Shown in pieces: positions 1 to 8,565 of a stretch of 64,000 nucleotides of DNA (within the stretch, counting starts at the first letter, position 1; the number at the start of each line of letters is the position of its first letter). Source of the DNA: JBDIAG01 sp963835085. GTDB taxonomy: Bacteria > Actinomycetota > Actinomycetes > Actinomycetales > CAWJMD01. The notes beneath the pieces are model-generated. The model was not told the DNA's origin, searched no databases, and saw only the letters and a list, made by a program, of their open reading frames with translations. The DNA lies in the NCBI GenBank assembly GCA_963835085.1, contig CAWIED010000001.1:2666001-2730000 (forward strand). The letters run 5' to 3'. A program made the position numbers and the translations under genes.

Positions 1-202
1 CGGATCGCCGGCCCGGTGCTGGACCTTCTTCGTGATTCCTCACCCAACCACCGGACGGGTACAGCGGCAAGCCGAGATGGCCGTCGTCCGGCCTCTCACA
101 CACCCGAACCGCGCGAGGTTTGTCGCGCAGCAGCGGCGGGTACAACCACTTTCGACCGATCGACGAGCCGAGAGGTCGCCAAACCCGGAGAAGGAGGACG
201 AC

Positions 203-790
203 ATGGGAGACGCCGCCGAAGACCGCGCGAGGGCCGCCGAACTGCCTGCGGGTGACGTCATTCGCATCCTGCTGGAGCAGCACGCGCGCGTCCACGACCT
301 GTTCGATCAGATTGCCGCCACTCGTGGCGCCGAGCGCGCGCACGCCTTCGACGACCTACGCCGGCTCCTTGCGGTGCACGAGACGGCGGAGGAGGAGGTA
401 CTGCGCCCCGTCACCCGTGACCTCGTGGGCAAGGGGGTGGCCGACGCCCGCAACGAAGAGGAGGACAAGGCCAACAAGGTCCTCGCGCAGCTGGAGAAAC
501 TGGACTGCGACAGCGCCGAATTCGACTCGCTGATGGCCGAGTTCAAGTCCTCCGTCACCGATCACGCCGAGAAGGAGGAGAACGAGGAGTTCCCCAGGAT
601 CCTCGTCGAGCTCGACGCCAAGAGGCGCGGGACGATGGGCTCACGCCTCCAGGTCGCCGAGCAGCTTGCGCCGACCCATCCGCATCCCTCCATGGCCGGA
701 GCCGAGGCCGTGACCCATCAGCCCGCGGGCCCGTTCGTGGCCATGGTCGATCGCGTCCGCCACGCGTTCCACCACGGCGCAGACCGTTGA
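203..790 (+). CDS. Hemerythrin HHE domain protein
   Basis: A 195-residue cytosolic protein with a hemerythrin-like HHE cation-binding helical bundle. The ligand pattern is visible: H27 and H31 in the first helix (EQHARVH), a further His in LLAVHETAEEE near residue 60, and a later VTDHAEKEENEEF helix near 120-130. Such proteins bind a di-iron centre and act in oxygen, NO or peroxide sensing or iron handling. I start it at ATG 203 because GGAGG lies just upstream; an upstream in-frame ATG at 32 has no such site. The C-terminal 40 residues are Pro/His-rich and unrecognised. The next gene, on the same strand 58 bp downstream, is a TPP enzyme, so the two may be co-transcribed. Domain call is firm; physiological role is inferred. 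Confidence 0.88.
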   Translation: MGDAAEDRARAAELPAGDVIRILLEQHARVHDLFDQIAATRGAERAHAFDDLRRLLAVHETAEEEVLRPVTRDLVGKGVADARNEEEDKANKVLAQLEKLDCDSAEFDSLMAEFKSSVTDHAEKEENEEFPRILVELDAKRRGTMGSRLQVAEQLAPTHPHPSMAGAEAVTHQPAGPFVAMVDRVRHAFHHGADR

Positions 791-848
791 CGGCGTCGCC
801 CGTCCAGCCCGTCCGCCGCCGCAACGGTGGCTCGTCCAAGGAGCATCG

Positions 849-2651
849 ATGACCACGACCGTCGGCGATTACATCCTGTCCCGTCTGCGCGACTGGGGCG
901 TTGACCACGTCTTCGGCTACGCAGGAGACGGCATCAACGGGTTGCTGGCCGCCTGGGAGCGCGCGGGCGACCAGCCCCGGTTCGTCCAGGCCCGGCATGA
1001 GGAGATGGCTGCCTTCGAGGCCTGCGGTTACGCCAAGTTCACCGGCCGCGTCGGCGTGTGCACGGCCACGAGCGGGCCGGGTGCGATCCATCTGCTCAAC
1101 GGCCTGTACGACGCCAAGCTCGACCATGTGCCCGTCGTCGCCATCGTCGGCCAGACGGCGCGGTCGGCGATGGGAGGGGCGTACCAGCAGGAGGTCGACC
1201 TGCTCTCGCTCTACAAGGACGTGGCGAGCCAGTACTGCCAGATGGTCATGGTCCCCGAGCAGCTGCCCAACGTGCTCGATCGCGCGCTGCGCATCGCCGC
1301 GAGCCAGCGCACCGTCACGGCCATCATCGTCCCGAGCGACGTGCAGGAATTGGAGTACACCCCTCCGACGCATGCCTTCAAAATGGTGCCCTCCAGTCTC
1401 GACCACGCGGCGGCGGCGCCGGTGGCCGCCGACGCCGATCTCGATCGGGCCGCAGACCTCCTGAACGCGGGCGAGAAAGTCGCCATCCTCGTCGGTCAGG
1501 GGGCGCGGTGCGCGGCCCAGGAGGTGACCGAGGTCGCCGATCTGCTCGGTGCCGGCGTCGCCAAGGCGCTGCTCGGCAAGGACGTCCTGCCCGACGAGCT
1601 GCGGTGGGTCACAGGGGCGATCGGCCTGCTCGGCACCCGCCCGTCGTATGAGCTGATGACCGACTGCGACACCCTGCTCGTCGTCGGGTCGAACTTCCCC
1701 TACACCCAGTTCCTGCCGCCCTTCAGCAAGGACGGCCCGGCGGCGCGCGCCGTCCAGATCGACATCGATCCCACCCTGCTCGGGATGCGCTATCCCTTCG
1801 AGGTCAACCTCGTCGGAGACGCTCGGGCGACGCTGCGGGCGCTCCTGCCGCGCCTGCGCAGGAAGGAAGACCGCTCCTGGCGGGAGACCGTCCAGGACAA
1901 CGTCGCCCGGTGGTGGGAGGTGATGAACGCACGAGGCAAGGTGACGGCCGACCCCATCAACCCAGAGCACGTGTTCGCCGAGCTGTCACCCCTGCTTCCC
2001 GGGGACGCCCTCCTCACCGCCGACTCCGGCTCCGGCACCAACTGGTACGCCCGGCACATCCGGATGCGCGGCACGATGCGTGGCACCCTCTCCGGATCGC
2101 TGGCCACGATGGGGTGCGGTGTTCCGTATGCCATCGGGGCCAAGTTCGCGCACCCTGATCGTCCGGTCGTCGCCCTCGTCGGCGACGGCGCCATGCAGAT
2201 GAACGGTCTCGCCGAGCTCATCACGATCGCCAAGTACTGGCAGGACTGGGACGACCCACGCCTCGTCGTCATGGTGCTGCAGAACAACGACCTCAACCAG
2301 GTGACCTGGGAGTTGCGCGCCATGGGCGGGTCGCCGCAGTTCCTGCCGTCGCAGCAGCTGCCGTCCGTCGACTACGCGGGCTTCGCGCGGTCTCTCGGGC
2401 TGCAGGCCGTGAGCTGTGCCGAACCCGACGCGGTCTCCGCCGCCTGGACGGAGGCGCTCGCCGCTCGGCGGCCGTGCGTCATCGTCTTCGCGACGGATCC
2501 GGCGGTGCCTCCCATTCCGCCGCACGCGACATGGGAGCAGCTGACCAAGGCCGCCGAGTCCATTGTCCGAGGGGACACCGACCGGATGGACGTCATCAAG
2601 GAGGGCGTGAAGAGCAAGCTGGCCGAATTCCTGCCCGGCCATCCCCGGTGA
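849..2651 (+). CDS. Thiamine pyrophosphate-requiring enzyme, pyruvate oxidase/acetolactate synthase superfamily
   Basis: A 600-residue three-domain TPP enzyme. The N-terminal pyrimidine-binding domain has the conserved Glu in RHEEMAAFEA and TSGPGAIHLLNGLYDA. A central Rossmann-like domain follows (about 190-330). The C-terminal PP domain carries GDGAMQMNGLAEL and, about 30 residues later, NND, the classic TPP/Mg motif. The family decarboxylates 2-oxo acids; the closest subgroup looks like pyruvate oxidase/PoxB-like enzymes rather than true acetolactate synthase, but substrate cannot be fixed from sequence. AAGGAG sits 5 bp before the ATG. It follows the hemerythrin gene on the same strand, suggesting a shared stress or respiratory role (inference). 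Confidence 0.88.
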   Translation: MTTTVGDYILSRLRDWGVDHVFGYAGDGINGLLAAWERAGDQPRFVQARHEEMAAFEACGYAKFTGRVGVCTATSGPGAIHLLNGLYDAKLDHVPVVAIVGQTARSAMGGAYQQEVDLLSLYKDVASQYCQMVMVPEQLPNVLDRALRIAASQRTVTAIIVPSDVQELEYTPPTHAFKMVPSSLDHAAAAPVAADADLDRAADLLNAGEKVAILVGQGARCAAQEVTEVADLLGAGVAKALLGKDVLPDELRWVTGAIGLLGTRPSYELMTDCDTLLVVGSNFPYTQFLPPFSKDGPAARAVQIDIDPTLLGMRYPFEVNLVGDARATLRALLPRLRRKEDRSWRETVQDNVARWWEVMNARGKVTADPINPEHVFAELSPLLPGDALLTADSGSGTNWYARHIRMRGTMRGTLSGSLATMGCGVPYAIGAKFAHPDRPVVALVGDGAMQMNGLAELITIAKYWQDWDDPRLVVMVLQNNDLNQVTWELRAMGGSPQFLPSQQLPSVDYAGFARSLGLQAVSCAEPDAVSAAWTEALAARRPCVIVFATDPAVPPIPPHATWEQLTKAAESIVRGDTDRMDVIKEGVKSKLAEFLPGHPR

Positions 2652-2757
2652 CGAGCGGCCGCCCCTCGACGACGAGGGCCGGACCACGGCCCGAGCGCGC
2701 CAGCGTCGCTGCCTACACGCCTTGTGGGATCTGCGCGCCAGACTCATGGGGTTGCAG

Positions 2758-3237
2758 TCAGCTCTGCGGGGGCTTGTCCGAGGCGCCGCTGGCGTCTGGT
2801 TCCTTGCTGAAGAACGAGATGCGCCCATCTGCCTCGAGCACGGCGTAGTCGATGTCTCTGGGGTTCCGGATGCCGTGCTCGCGGGCCGCTACGAGAAGGT
2901 CGGCTACGGAGAGCCGCTGGTGTCTCATCGCCCGCTCGATCGGACGGCCGTCGGCGAAGATGAGCAGTGGTCGTCCCGTGAGGACCGGTCGGGTGCGCGG
3001 AAAGCGCCACTGGAGCCAGGACAGGGCGACGGTGAGCAGCGCGAAGGTTCCGACCGCTAGGAGTCCGGCCGTCACGGAGTAGTCCTGCTGGGTGACCGCT
3101 TGCTGCACGAGATCGCCCATGACGACGTACAGCAGCAGCTCGAAGGCACTCAGCTCGCCGAGGGTTGAGCGCCCGACCGCCCGGGTCACTACCCAGAGGA
3201 ACGTGAAGACGACGATTGCGCGAACGACGATCTCCAT
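2758..3237 (-). CDS. DUF421 family membrane protein
   Basis: A 159-residue protein matching the DUF421 (YetF/YcaP) family. It has an N-terminal run of hydrophobic segments (about residues 5-20, 30-50 and 58-78) followed by a small soluble domain with the typical GRPLLIFADGRPIERAM start and VADLLVAAREHGIRNPRDIDYAVLEADG core. Function of the family is unclear; YetF-type proteins are linked to membrane stress and spore envelope in Bacillus. It is the downstream gene of a minus-strand pair, 64 bp after a small membrane-anchored protein. GGAGGC lies just before the ATG. Family assignment is confident, role unknown. Confidence 0.82.
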   Translation of the reverse strand: MEIVVRAIVVFTFLWVVTRAVGRSTLGELSAFELLLYVVMGDLVQQAVTQQDYSVTAGLLAVGTFALLTVALSWLQWRFPRTRPVLTGRPLLIFADGRPIERAMRHQRLSVADLLVAAREHGIRNPRDIDYAVLEADGRISFFSKEPDASGASDKPPQS

Positions 3238-3301
3238 CGTGTGAGCCTCCTATCGAGACGGCTGTCGATCGACAGCGACGAGCGGGCCAGGGGAAGAGCG
3301 G

Positions 3302-3820
3302 CTAGGGGAAGAGCACCGTGTTGATCGGCACCGCGACCACTTCATGGCCGTTGGTCAGGACGGCGATCGTGGCAGAGCGACCAATTTGCGCTGATGGCTT
3401 GATGGATGCGTCGAACGACACGACAAGCGTGTCCCCGGGAGGCGGCGTGAAGTCGAGGTATAGCCGGTCGGCGTCACTCGTCTGCGCCGACGGTTCCGGC
3501 TCGAACCCCGGCGACTCCAGGATGTCGAAGTACGAGTCGGTGACGGCCAGCGTGACGACCTTGCCGAAGCCGCCCGGGTGCGTGATGGTCACGTCCACGG
3601 GTACGTCGAGCCCGGCCCGCGCCGTTTCGGCGTGCTGGACGGAGACGGTCCATCCGTCTCTCGTCGCCGAGGTCGTCGCGGTGTGCACGCCGAGCAGGCC
3701 CGAGACACCGCACAGGACGAAGACCAGGATGAGCACGAGCAGGATCCGTCGTACCCAAAGCCCGCCGCGCGCCTCGGCGTCCGACTCGATCCCGTGCAGG
3801 GTGGAACTGGGCAGCTCCAT
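3302..3820 (-). CDS. Membrane-anchored protein of unknown function
   Basis: A 172-residue protein not assigned to a named family. Residues about 24-44 (RRILLVLILVFVLCGVSG) form one transmembrane helix. The remaining ~125 residues are predicted extracytoplasmic and beta-rich (alternating hydrophobic and polar residues, GWTVSVQHAET, VPVDVTITHPGG, DRLYLDF), resembling an immunoglobulin-like or carbohydrate-binding sandwich, but I see no diagnostic motif. It precedes the DUF421 gene on the same strand, so the two probably form a small membrane operon. The start ATG at 3820 is the only one that keeps the short cytosolic N-terminus before the helix. Confidence 0.7.
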   Translation of the reverse strand: MELPSSTLHGIESDAEARGGLWVRRILLVLILVFVLCGVSGLLGVHTATTSATRDGWTVSVQHAETARAGLDVPVDVTITHPGGFGKVVTLAVTDSYFDILESPGFEPEPSAQTSDADRLYLDFTPPPGDTLVVSFDASIKPSAQIGRSATIAVLTNGHEVVAVPINTVLFP

Positions 3821-4023
3821 GCACCGGGTATAGCACCCGCGGGGCGGGCTGACATTTCGAAGCAGGACGGGGCTTGTCGGTAGGACGAGCGGATGATCAC
3901 CGATCCGCGCTCGATGGGTAGAACCTGTGGACTGCGCTCGTCACCCAGAGCTGTGTCAGTCCTGCTACGTAGACTGTCCACCAGGACGGCGTGGCGACCG
4001 AAGTTTGAATGGAGGTGATCGGG

Positions 4024-5181
4024 ATGGTTGTCCGAGTTGACGTCGCTCCCGATCTACTCCAGTGGGCCATTGAACGAGCCGGTTGGGATGAGGAGACTGC
4101 TGAGCGACGTGCGCCGAAGCTTGGGGAGTGGGTTTCTGGCATTCATCAACCGACCCTGAAGCAGTTGGAGAAGTTCGCGAGCGACACACACACTCCGTTC
4201 GGGCTGCTATTTCTGCCGGAACCGCCCCTTGAGGATGTGCCGATCCCGGACATGCGCACGATCGGAAACGCTGTGCTCCCGCAGCCATCTGTTGATCTTC
4301 TCGACACGATCTATCTATGCCAGGCTCGTCAGGACTGGTACCGCACCTACGCACAAGAGAACGGTGTGCTCCAACCGGATTTCGTCGACGCTGTCACGAC
4401 AGCCATGCAACCAGAACTCGCCGCCGATTGGATTCGAGACCTGCTCGACTTCAATCTGACCGAACGAGGCACGTTCTCGAACTGGGAAGACGCGTTGCGA
4501 CGCTTGATCGAGCGCATTGAGAACATCGGTGTGCTGGTGATGGTCAACGGAATCGTCGGGGCGAACACTCACCGGAAACTGAGGCCCGAGGAGTTCCGAG
4601 GTTTCGCACTATGCGACCCATTGGTGCCGTTGATCTTCGTGAATGGTGCTGACACGAAGGCCGCGCAGATCTTTACCTTGATCCACGAGTTAGCTCACAT
4701 CTGGCTGGGTCACAGTGCCTTGTCTGATGCAACCATGGCCGCCGAGGGCGGCGTCACCGAGGAACTGTGGTGCAACCGGGTAGCCGCGGAGGTGCTCGTG
4801 CCCCTAGCTGCGCTGCAAAGCGACTATCGAGGCCACCCTTACGTTCAGGAGCTTGAGCGACTCGCCCGAAAGTACCGTGTCAGCACTTTGGTTGTGCTCA
4901 AACGCATCCGCGACGCCGCGTTCCTGGAATGGGACGACTATCGAGGCCGGTATGAGAATGAGCGCGATCGCGTGATGGCGATCCTGGCCGCGAAGCGTGG
5001 TGACAAAGGTGGCGGAAACTATTACTACACGCAGCCGATTCGCCTCAGTCGACAGTTCGCTCAGGCGGTGATCGCCAGCACCTTCGAGGGCTCTACGACC
5101 TACCCGGAGGCATATCGCCTTCTGGGGACAAAGAAGTACGCAACCTTCGCCAAACTCGCCTCCGAGTTTGGGGTAGCGTGA
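4024..5181 (+). CDS. ImmA/IrrE family metallo-endopeptidase with N-terminal HTH (antitoxin-like)
   Basis: A 385-residue protein. Residues 1-90 resemble the XRE-type HTH region of COG2856 proteins (TLKQLEKFASDTHTPFGLLFL). The C-terminal half is the IrrE/ImmA zinc peptidase domain with HELAH at about residues 221-225 followed by WLGHS. Proteins of this type sit directly upstream of DUF4411 PIN-like toxins, as here, where its TGA overlaps the GTG of the next gene. I choose ATG 4024 because GGAGGTG lies 8 bp upstream; ATG 4009 would place that site inside the gene. GC content is visibly lower than in the flanking genes, suggesting transfer. The partner toxin is broken, so this gene may be an orphan. 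Confidence 0.85.
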   Translation: MVVRVDVAPDLLQWAIERAGWDEETAERRAPKLGEWVSGIHQPTLKQLEKFASDTHTPFGLLFLPEPPLEDVPIPDMRTIGNAVLPQPSVDLLDTIYLCQARQDWYRTYAQENGVLQPDFVDAVTTAMQPELAADWIRDLLDFNLTERGTFSNWEDALRRLIERIENIGVLVMVNGIVGANTHRKLRPEEFRGFALCDPLVPLIFVNGADTKAAQIFTLIHELAHIWLGHSALSDATMAAEGGVTEELWCNRVAAEVLVPLAALQSDYRGHPYVQELERLARKYRVSTLVVLKRIRDAAFLEWDDYRGRYENERDRVMAILAAKRGDKGGGNYYYTQPIRLSRQFAQAVIASTFEGSTTYPEAYRLLGTKKYATFAKLASEFGVA

Positions 5182-5520
5182 CGTACTTGGTTGACGCGAA
5201 CGTACTGATCGAGGCGAAGAACCGCTACTACGCTTTCGACATTGCGCCTGGGTTTTGGGCTTGGCTCGATCGCGCGCACCAGCAGGCAACAGCTTGCAGC
5301 ATCGGAGGCCGTGCGCAACGAACTTCTTGAAGGAGATGACGAACTTGCGGAGTGGGCCCGCGCCAATACAGCCTTCTTCCGAGCAATCGACCAAGGAACC
5401 ACGGAACACTTTCCTGCGCTTACTGTGTGGGCACAGTCGCGAAACTTCACCCAGGCAGCCCTTGCCGACTTCACCGGCAACCATGCCGACTACCTGCTGG
5501 TCGCCTACGCCCGTCAACAC

Positions 5521-5547
5521 TGAGGTGCCCGGCGTTCTTCGGACAGT
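5521..5547 (+). repeat. IS terminal inverted repeat, left
   Basis: 27 bases that match the inverse of 6771-6797 at 23 positions. The core shared by both ends is GCCCGGCGTT followed by TTCGGACAGT. Confidence 0.85.
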
Positions 5548-5563
5548 GGGTTTCCATTGGTCC

Positions 5564-6448
5564 TTACGCTGCCCGATTGTTGTCGAGCCATTCTAACTCT
5601 ACTTCATTCGGAGTCCGGTAGTCAATTGCCGAATGAAGCCTTCTCGTGTTGTACCTCAATTCGATGTATGCGGTCACGTCTTTGCGGGCACGCTCCCTTG
5701 TCGGATACACGGTCCGGTTGCACCGTTCATTCTTCAATGTCCCATTAAAGGACTCGGCCCAGGCATTGTCGTAGCACACGCCGGTCTTACCAACCGACCT
5801 GCGGATCCCGTGTCTCTTCGCTGCCACCGAGAAATCAGCGGAGGTATATTGCGTCCCCCGGTCCGAGTGGAATATACTGACTTTCGATGTGATATGCACG
5901 CGATGGGCGGCCATGTCCAGTGCCTCGATGACTAGATCCGCGGTCATCGTCGAATCCATGGCGTACCCGACGACTTTCTTGCTGAAGCAATCCAGGACCG
6001 TCGCCAAATACAACCAGCCTTCCCACGTCCTGATGTAGGTAATATCGCCCACCAGTTTGGCGCCGGGGGCGGTCGCGGTGAAGTCCCGGCGCACCAGGTC
6101 CGGCAGGTCCGTTGCATCGCCAGCGATCGTCGTGGTCGGCCGGAACGGCTTGGGCTGGCAGGGTTCCAGGTCCAGGTCACGCATGATGACCCGCACCGTG
6201 TCGTCATCGATCTGCTCCCCGTCACGCAGCAACTGGGCATGCACTCGTCGGTACCCGTAGGTGGAGTCTGAGTCGAGGAAGATCTCGCGGATCAACCGTT
6301 CCAACCGAGCCCGCGTGATGTCACGAGGCGATGGCGAATGATTCTTCCAGGTGTAGAACCCAGACCGGGAAACACCCAACACGACACACATCACAGAAAT
6401 GGCGTGATTGCCTTCTTCGCTGGCGATGAACTCGTACACGCCCGTCAC
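5564..6448 (-). CDS. IS3-family transposase OrfB (DDE integrase core)
   Basis: A 294-residue protein with an HTH_21-type N-terminal part (YGYRRVHAQLLRDGEQI) and an rve integrase core. The catalytic acidic residues are visible in GDITYIRTW, HSDRGTQYTSADF and DNAWAESFNGTLKNE. It begins at a GTG overlapping the TGA of orfA in the -1 frame, the usual IS3 arrangement in which a programmed -1 frameshift makes the OrfAB fusion transposase. No long A-run is present at the overlap, so translational coupling is also possible. Confidence 0.93.
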   Translation of the reverse strand: MTGVYEFIASEEGNHAISVMCVVLGVSRSGFYTWKNHSPSPRDITRARLERLIREIFLDSDSTYGYRRVHAQLLRDGEQIDDDTVRVIMRDLDLEPCQPKPFRPTTTIAGDATDLPDLVRRDFTATAPGAKLVGDITYIRTWEGWLYLATVLDCFSKKVVGYAMDSTMTADLVIEALDMAAHRVHITSKVSIFHSDRGTQYTSADFSVAAKRHGIRRSVGKTGVCYDNAWAESFNGTLKNERCNRTVYPTRERARKDVTAYIELRYNTRRLHSAIDYRTPNEVELEWLDNNRAA

Positions 6449-6729
6449 GGACGAGACTTCTTCGCGAAGAAGGCGGTGGCTTTTCCCAGGATATCAACCT
6501 CCTCCTCCAGGGACTTCACCCGGCGACGCAATCGCTTCAGTTCTTCCGCCTCAGACTCGCTGATCTCTTCCTCCACAGGATTCTCCACTCGGTGCGCAGC
6601 AACCCACCGCGACACCGACTGCGACGACACATTATTCTCTTTCGCAACATCAGCGATAGCCCGCGAATGCTCCACGACCTCGCGGACCACCGACTCCTTA
6701 AACTGCTCCGAGAACTTCCGAGTTGCCAT
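6445..6729 (-). CDS. IS3-family transposase OrfA (HTH)
   Basis: A 94-residue HTH_Tnp_1 protein (RKFSEQFKESVVREV, then VSSQSVSRWVAAH) with a leucine-zipper-like tail (EELKRLRRRVKSLEEEVDIL) that mediates oligomerisation in this family. The start at 6729 is preferred over 6741 because GGAG lies 7 bp upstream of it. It overlaps orfB by 4 bases. Confidence 0.9.
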   Translation of the reverse strand: MATRKFSEQFKESVVREVVEHSRAIADVAKENNVSSQSVSRWVAAHRVENPVEEEISESEAEELKRLRRRVKSLEEEVDILGKATAFFAKKSRP

Positions 6730-6770
6730 CCCAAACTCCAATTCCGTTCAGCCTCAACAATAGTCGAGGT

Positions 6771-6797
6771 ACTGTCCGAAAAACGCCGGGCGGGTCA
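6771..6797 (-). repeat. IS terminal inverted repeat, right
   Basis: Inverse partner of 5521-5547. It lies upstream of orfA, and the host codons resume three bases after it. Confidence 0.85.
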
Positions 6798-7025
6798 CAC
6801 CAGCATGTCGTCGTGACCCACGAACGCTCCCAGCCCAACGCCCGCGGGAGAGTGCTCATCCCGGACGCCTGCATCGCTATGGGCGTGACGACGACAGATA
6901 CATTCCAGATGCTTCGACAGACCGGAGCTCAGCTCGACCTTCGCGCTGCGATGTCCGGAACGTAGCTTTCGCCAGCATCCCGCCCTCCCCGCCACCAGGC
7001 TTTGAAGAAATAAGAAACCAAGACC

Positions 7026-7592
7026 ATGCTCGCAAACCCCATCGGCCTCGCGCTGCGCAACCGACGCGCCGGACAGCACACCCTCGTCTGGTCACGTCCC
7101 GACCTGCACGCACCCGAGAACTTCACCCTCACCAGTCCAGCCTTCGACCACGGCGCCCCAATCCCCGAGCGATACCGCGGCAGGCTCCTCGGCGCCAACA
7201 TCTCACCCGCCCTCGCGTGGACAACGCCGCCGGCCGGCACGGCCGAACTTGTGCTCATCGTGCAAGACCCCGACGCCCCACTCCGGACACCGGCCACCCA
7301 CGCCCTGACGGTCGGCATCGACCCGTCGCTAGGCGGCATTCCCGAGAACGGCCTCACCGTCCCCAGCCCGATCCCCGGAATCACACACGGTAAAGGCCCC
7401 CTCGGCCACTCCGGCTGGGCCGGCCCGTTGCCCCCGCGCTCACACGGCCCACACACTTACGTTTTCCAACTCTTCGCCCTCGACTACCACCCCCAACTGC
7501 CCGACAAGTTCACCCTTGCCAACGCAGTCGACGCCCTGACCGGGCACGTCGTCGGACGCGCCCGACTTGATGGCACCTACGAAAACCGATAG
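7026..7592 (+). CDS. YbhB/YbcL family PEBP-like protein
   Basis: A 188-residue phosphatidylethanolamine-binding/Raf-kinase-inhibitor-like protein. Motifs in order are FTLTSPAFDHGAPIPERY, GANISPALAWTTPPAGT, LVLIVQDPDAP (the conserved DPDAP), GPLGHSGWAGPLPP and HTYVFQLFALD. Bacterial members are cytosolic or periplasmic ligand binders of unclear role. No signal peptide is seen. It lies just after the IS-disrupted toxin gene and is transcribed in the same direction, with only a weak ribosome site. It differs from the usual family by a longer N-terminus (about 35 residues before the PEBP core). Confidence 0.85.
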   Translation: MLANPIGLALRNRRAGQHTLVWSRPDLHAPENFTLTSPAFDHGAPIPERYRGRLLGANISPALAWTTPPAGTAELVLIVQDPDAPLRTPATHALTVGIDPSLGGIPENGLTVPSPIPGITHGKGPLGHSGWAGPLPPRSHGPHTYVFQLFALDYHPQLPDKFTLANAVDALTGHVVGRARLDGTYENR

Positions 7593-7747
7593 CCGAGTCC
7601 CAGCAGGACAGGTGATCCCTGCCGCGTGTTGTGCGGCGTTGCGAAAAGGTTCACGACAACGCAGAGCAGGAATCCGAGCCAGGCCGTGACCGTCGCGCCA
7701 TCCCAAGAGTGCACTATAGTGCATTCACGGGGCAGTTGAGTTAGTAT

Positions 7748-8407
7748 GTGCTTGTGTACATCCCGCCATTCAATGCCGTCCGCGATGATGCAGTTGTGCG
7801 GTCGATGGTCACCGAGTATCGAAGCGCGTGGCTGGTCACGGTCGGCGAGAACGGGGTTCCGGCGGCCACATTGTTGCCGATCATGTGGCGCGACGACGTA
7901 GTGATCGCCCACATGGCCAAGGGCAACCCGCACTGGCGCAGCATTGCCGATGACGCTCCGGTGCTGCTGATCGCCGGCGGCCCCGAGGCCTATATCTCGC
8001 CCTCCTGGTATGCCGCGAAGGCCGAGCACGGCAAGGTCGTGCCAACCTGGAACTACAGTGCCGTGCACCTCACCGGCACCGTTCGCGTACACCATGACAG
8101 CGAATGGTTGCGTCAGGCAGTGACCGAGCTGACCGACGTCCACGAGGCGGGCCGTGATCACCGCTGGCAGGTCACTGACGCTCCCGAGACCTATATCGAC
8201 GCTCAGCTCAACGGCATCGTCGGCATCGAAGTCACCGTCACCGGCGTCGAAGGCAAAGCGAAACTCAGCCAGAACCGCTCCGACGCCGACCAGCTCGGCG
8301 TCATCGCCGGACTGCGGGTCGACCAGCTCGACACGCCTCACGCCGCTGATGCCGCTGCGGTGGCCGACGCCATGGCAAACCGACGATCAGCTGCGCACCT
8401 GGGCTGA
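7748..8407 (+). CDS. FMN-binding negative transcriptional regulator, PaiB family
   Basis: A 219-residue protein with the PaiB/FMN-binding split-barrel signature: YIPPFNAVRDDAVVRSMV at the N-terminus, LLPIMWRDDVVIAHMAKGNPHW (about 43-65) and ISPSWYAAKAEHGKVVPTWNYSAVHLTG (about 83-110). PaiB relatives bind FMN and are linked to repression of degradative enzymes or to polyamine metabolism. Start is GTG 7748, with a second GTG at 7754 possible. The last ~10 codons overlap, in another frame, a HAD gene remnant (8379-8451), so the C-terminus may be a chimeric end created by a recombination event. Confidence 0.85.
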   Translation: MLVYIPPFNAVRDDAVVRSMVTEYRSAWLVTVGENGVPAATLLPIMWRDDVVIAHMAKGNPHWRSIADDAPVLLIAGGPEAYISPSWYAAKAEHGKVVPTWNYSAVHLTGTVRVHHDSEWLRQAVTELTDVHEAGRDHRWQVTDAPETYIDAQLNGIVGIEVTVTGVEGKAKLSQNRSDADQLGVIAGLRVDQLDTPHAADAAAVADAMANRRSAAHLG

Positions 8408-8451
8408 GGCGCTATGCCAAAACGGTCATGTGGTCCAGACTGCGACGGTCC
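8379..8451 (+). pseudogene. Remnant of a HAD hydrolase gene (N-terminal region), copy 1
   Basis: In the frame beginning at 8379 the DNA reads TDDQLRTWAEALCQNGHVVQ and then TATVRRG. Bases 8403-8451 are about 90% identical to 12491-12539, where the same segment leads into the body of a HAD hydrolase. Here the match stops at about 8451 and no HAD core follows. It therefore marks the left edge of the 4-kb inserted segment, or a leftover of a second HAD copy. Confidence 0.7.
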
Positions 8452-8565
8452 GCCGGGGGCAGGGGGACCGCTCGGTACTGAACGCTGGCCGCCTGTTGCG
8501 AATGCAACCATAATGAACGTATACACCGTAAGTATGCACGCGTCATGAAGAATAGCCAGGTCCAT

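Larger units (their letters stand above)
5521..6797 (-). mobile_element. IS3-family insertion sequence, 1277 bp
   Basis: A complete element with orfA and orfB on the minus strand and 27-bp imperfect terminal inverted repeats (5521-5547 and 6771-6797; 23 of 27 match, both beginning TGA and ending TTCGGACAGT when read inward). A 3-bp direct repeat CAC flanks it (5518-5520 and 6798-6800), which fits IS3-family transposition. Both reading frames look intact, so the element may be active. It lies inside a DUF4411 toxin gene. Confidence 0.92.
5178..6965 (+). pseudogene. DUF4411 PIN-like toxin gene, frameshifted and split by an IS3 element
   Basis: The N-terminal piece starts at GTG 5178 with TYLVDANVLIEAKNRYY, a DUF4411/PIN-type start containing the first acidic residue. 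It continues to about 5285, where the frame moves by one base to EAVRNELLEGDDELAEWA and on to YLLVAYARQH at 5520. A 1277-bp IS then intervenes (5521-6797). After it the protein resumes in the correct frame at 6801 as QHVVVTHERSQPNARGRVLIPDACIAMGV, ending at 6965. Joining 5520 to 6801 restores one frame exactly, because CAC is duplicated on both sides. The gene therefore has two lesions, an insertion and a frameshift. Its intact form would be a PIN-fold nuclease toxin paired with the upstream ImmA/IrrE gene. Confidence 0.85.
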
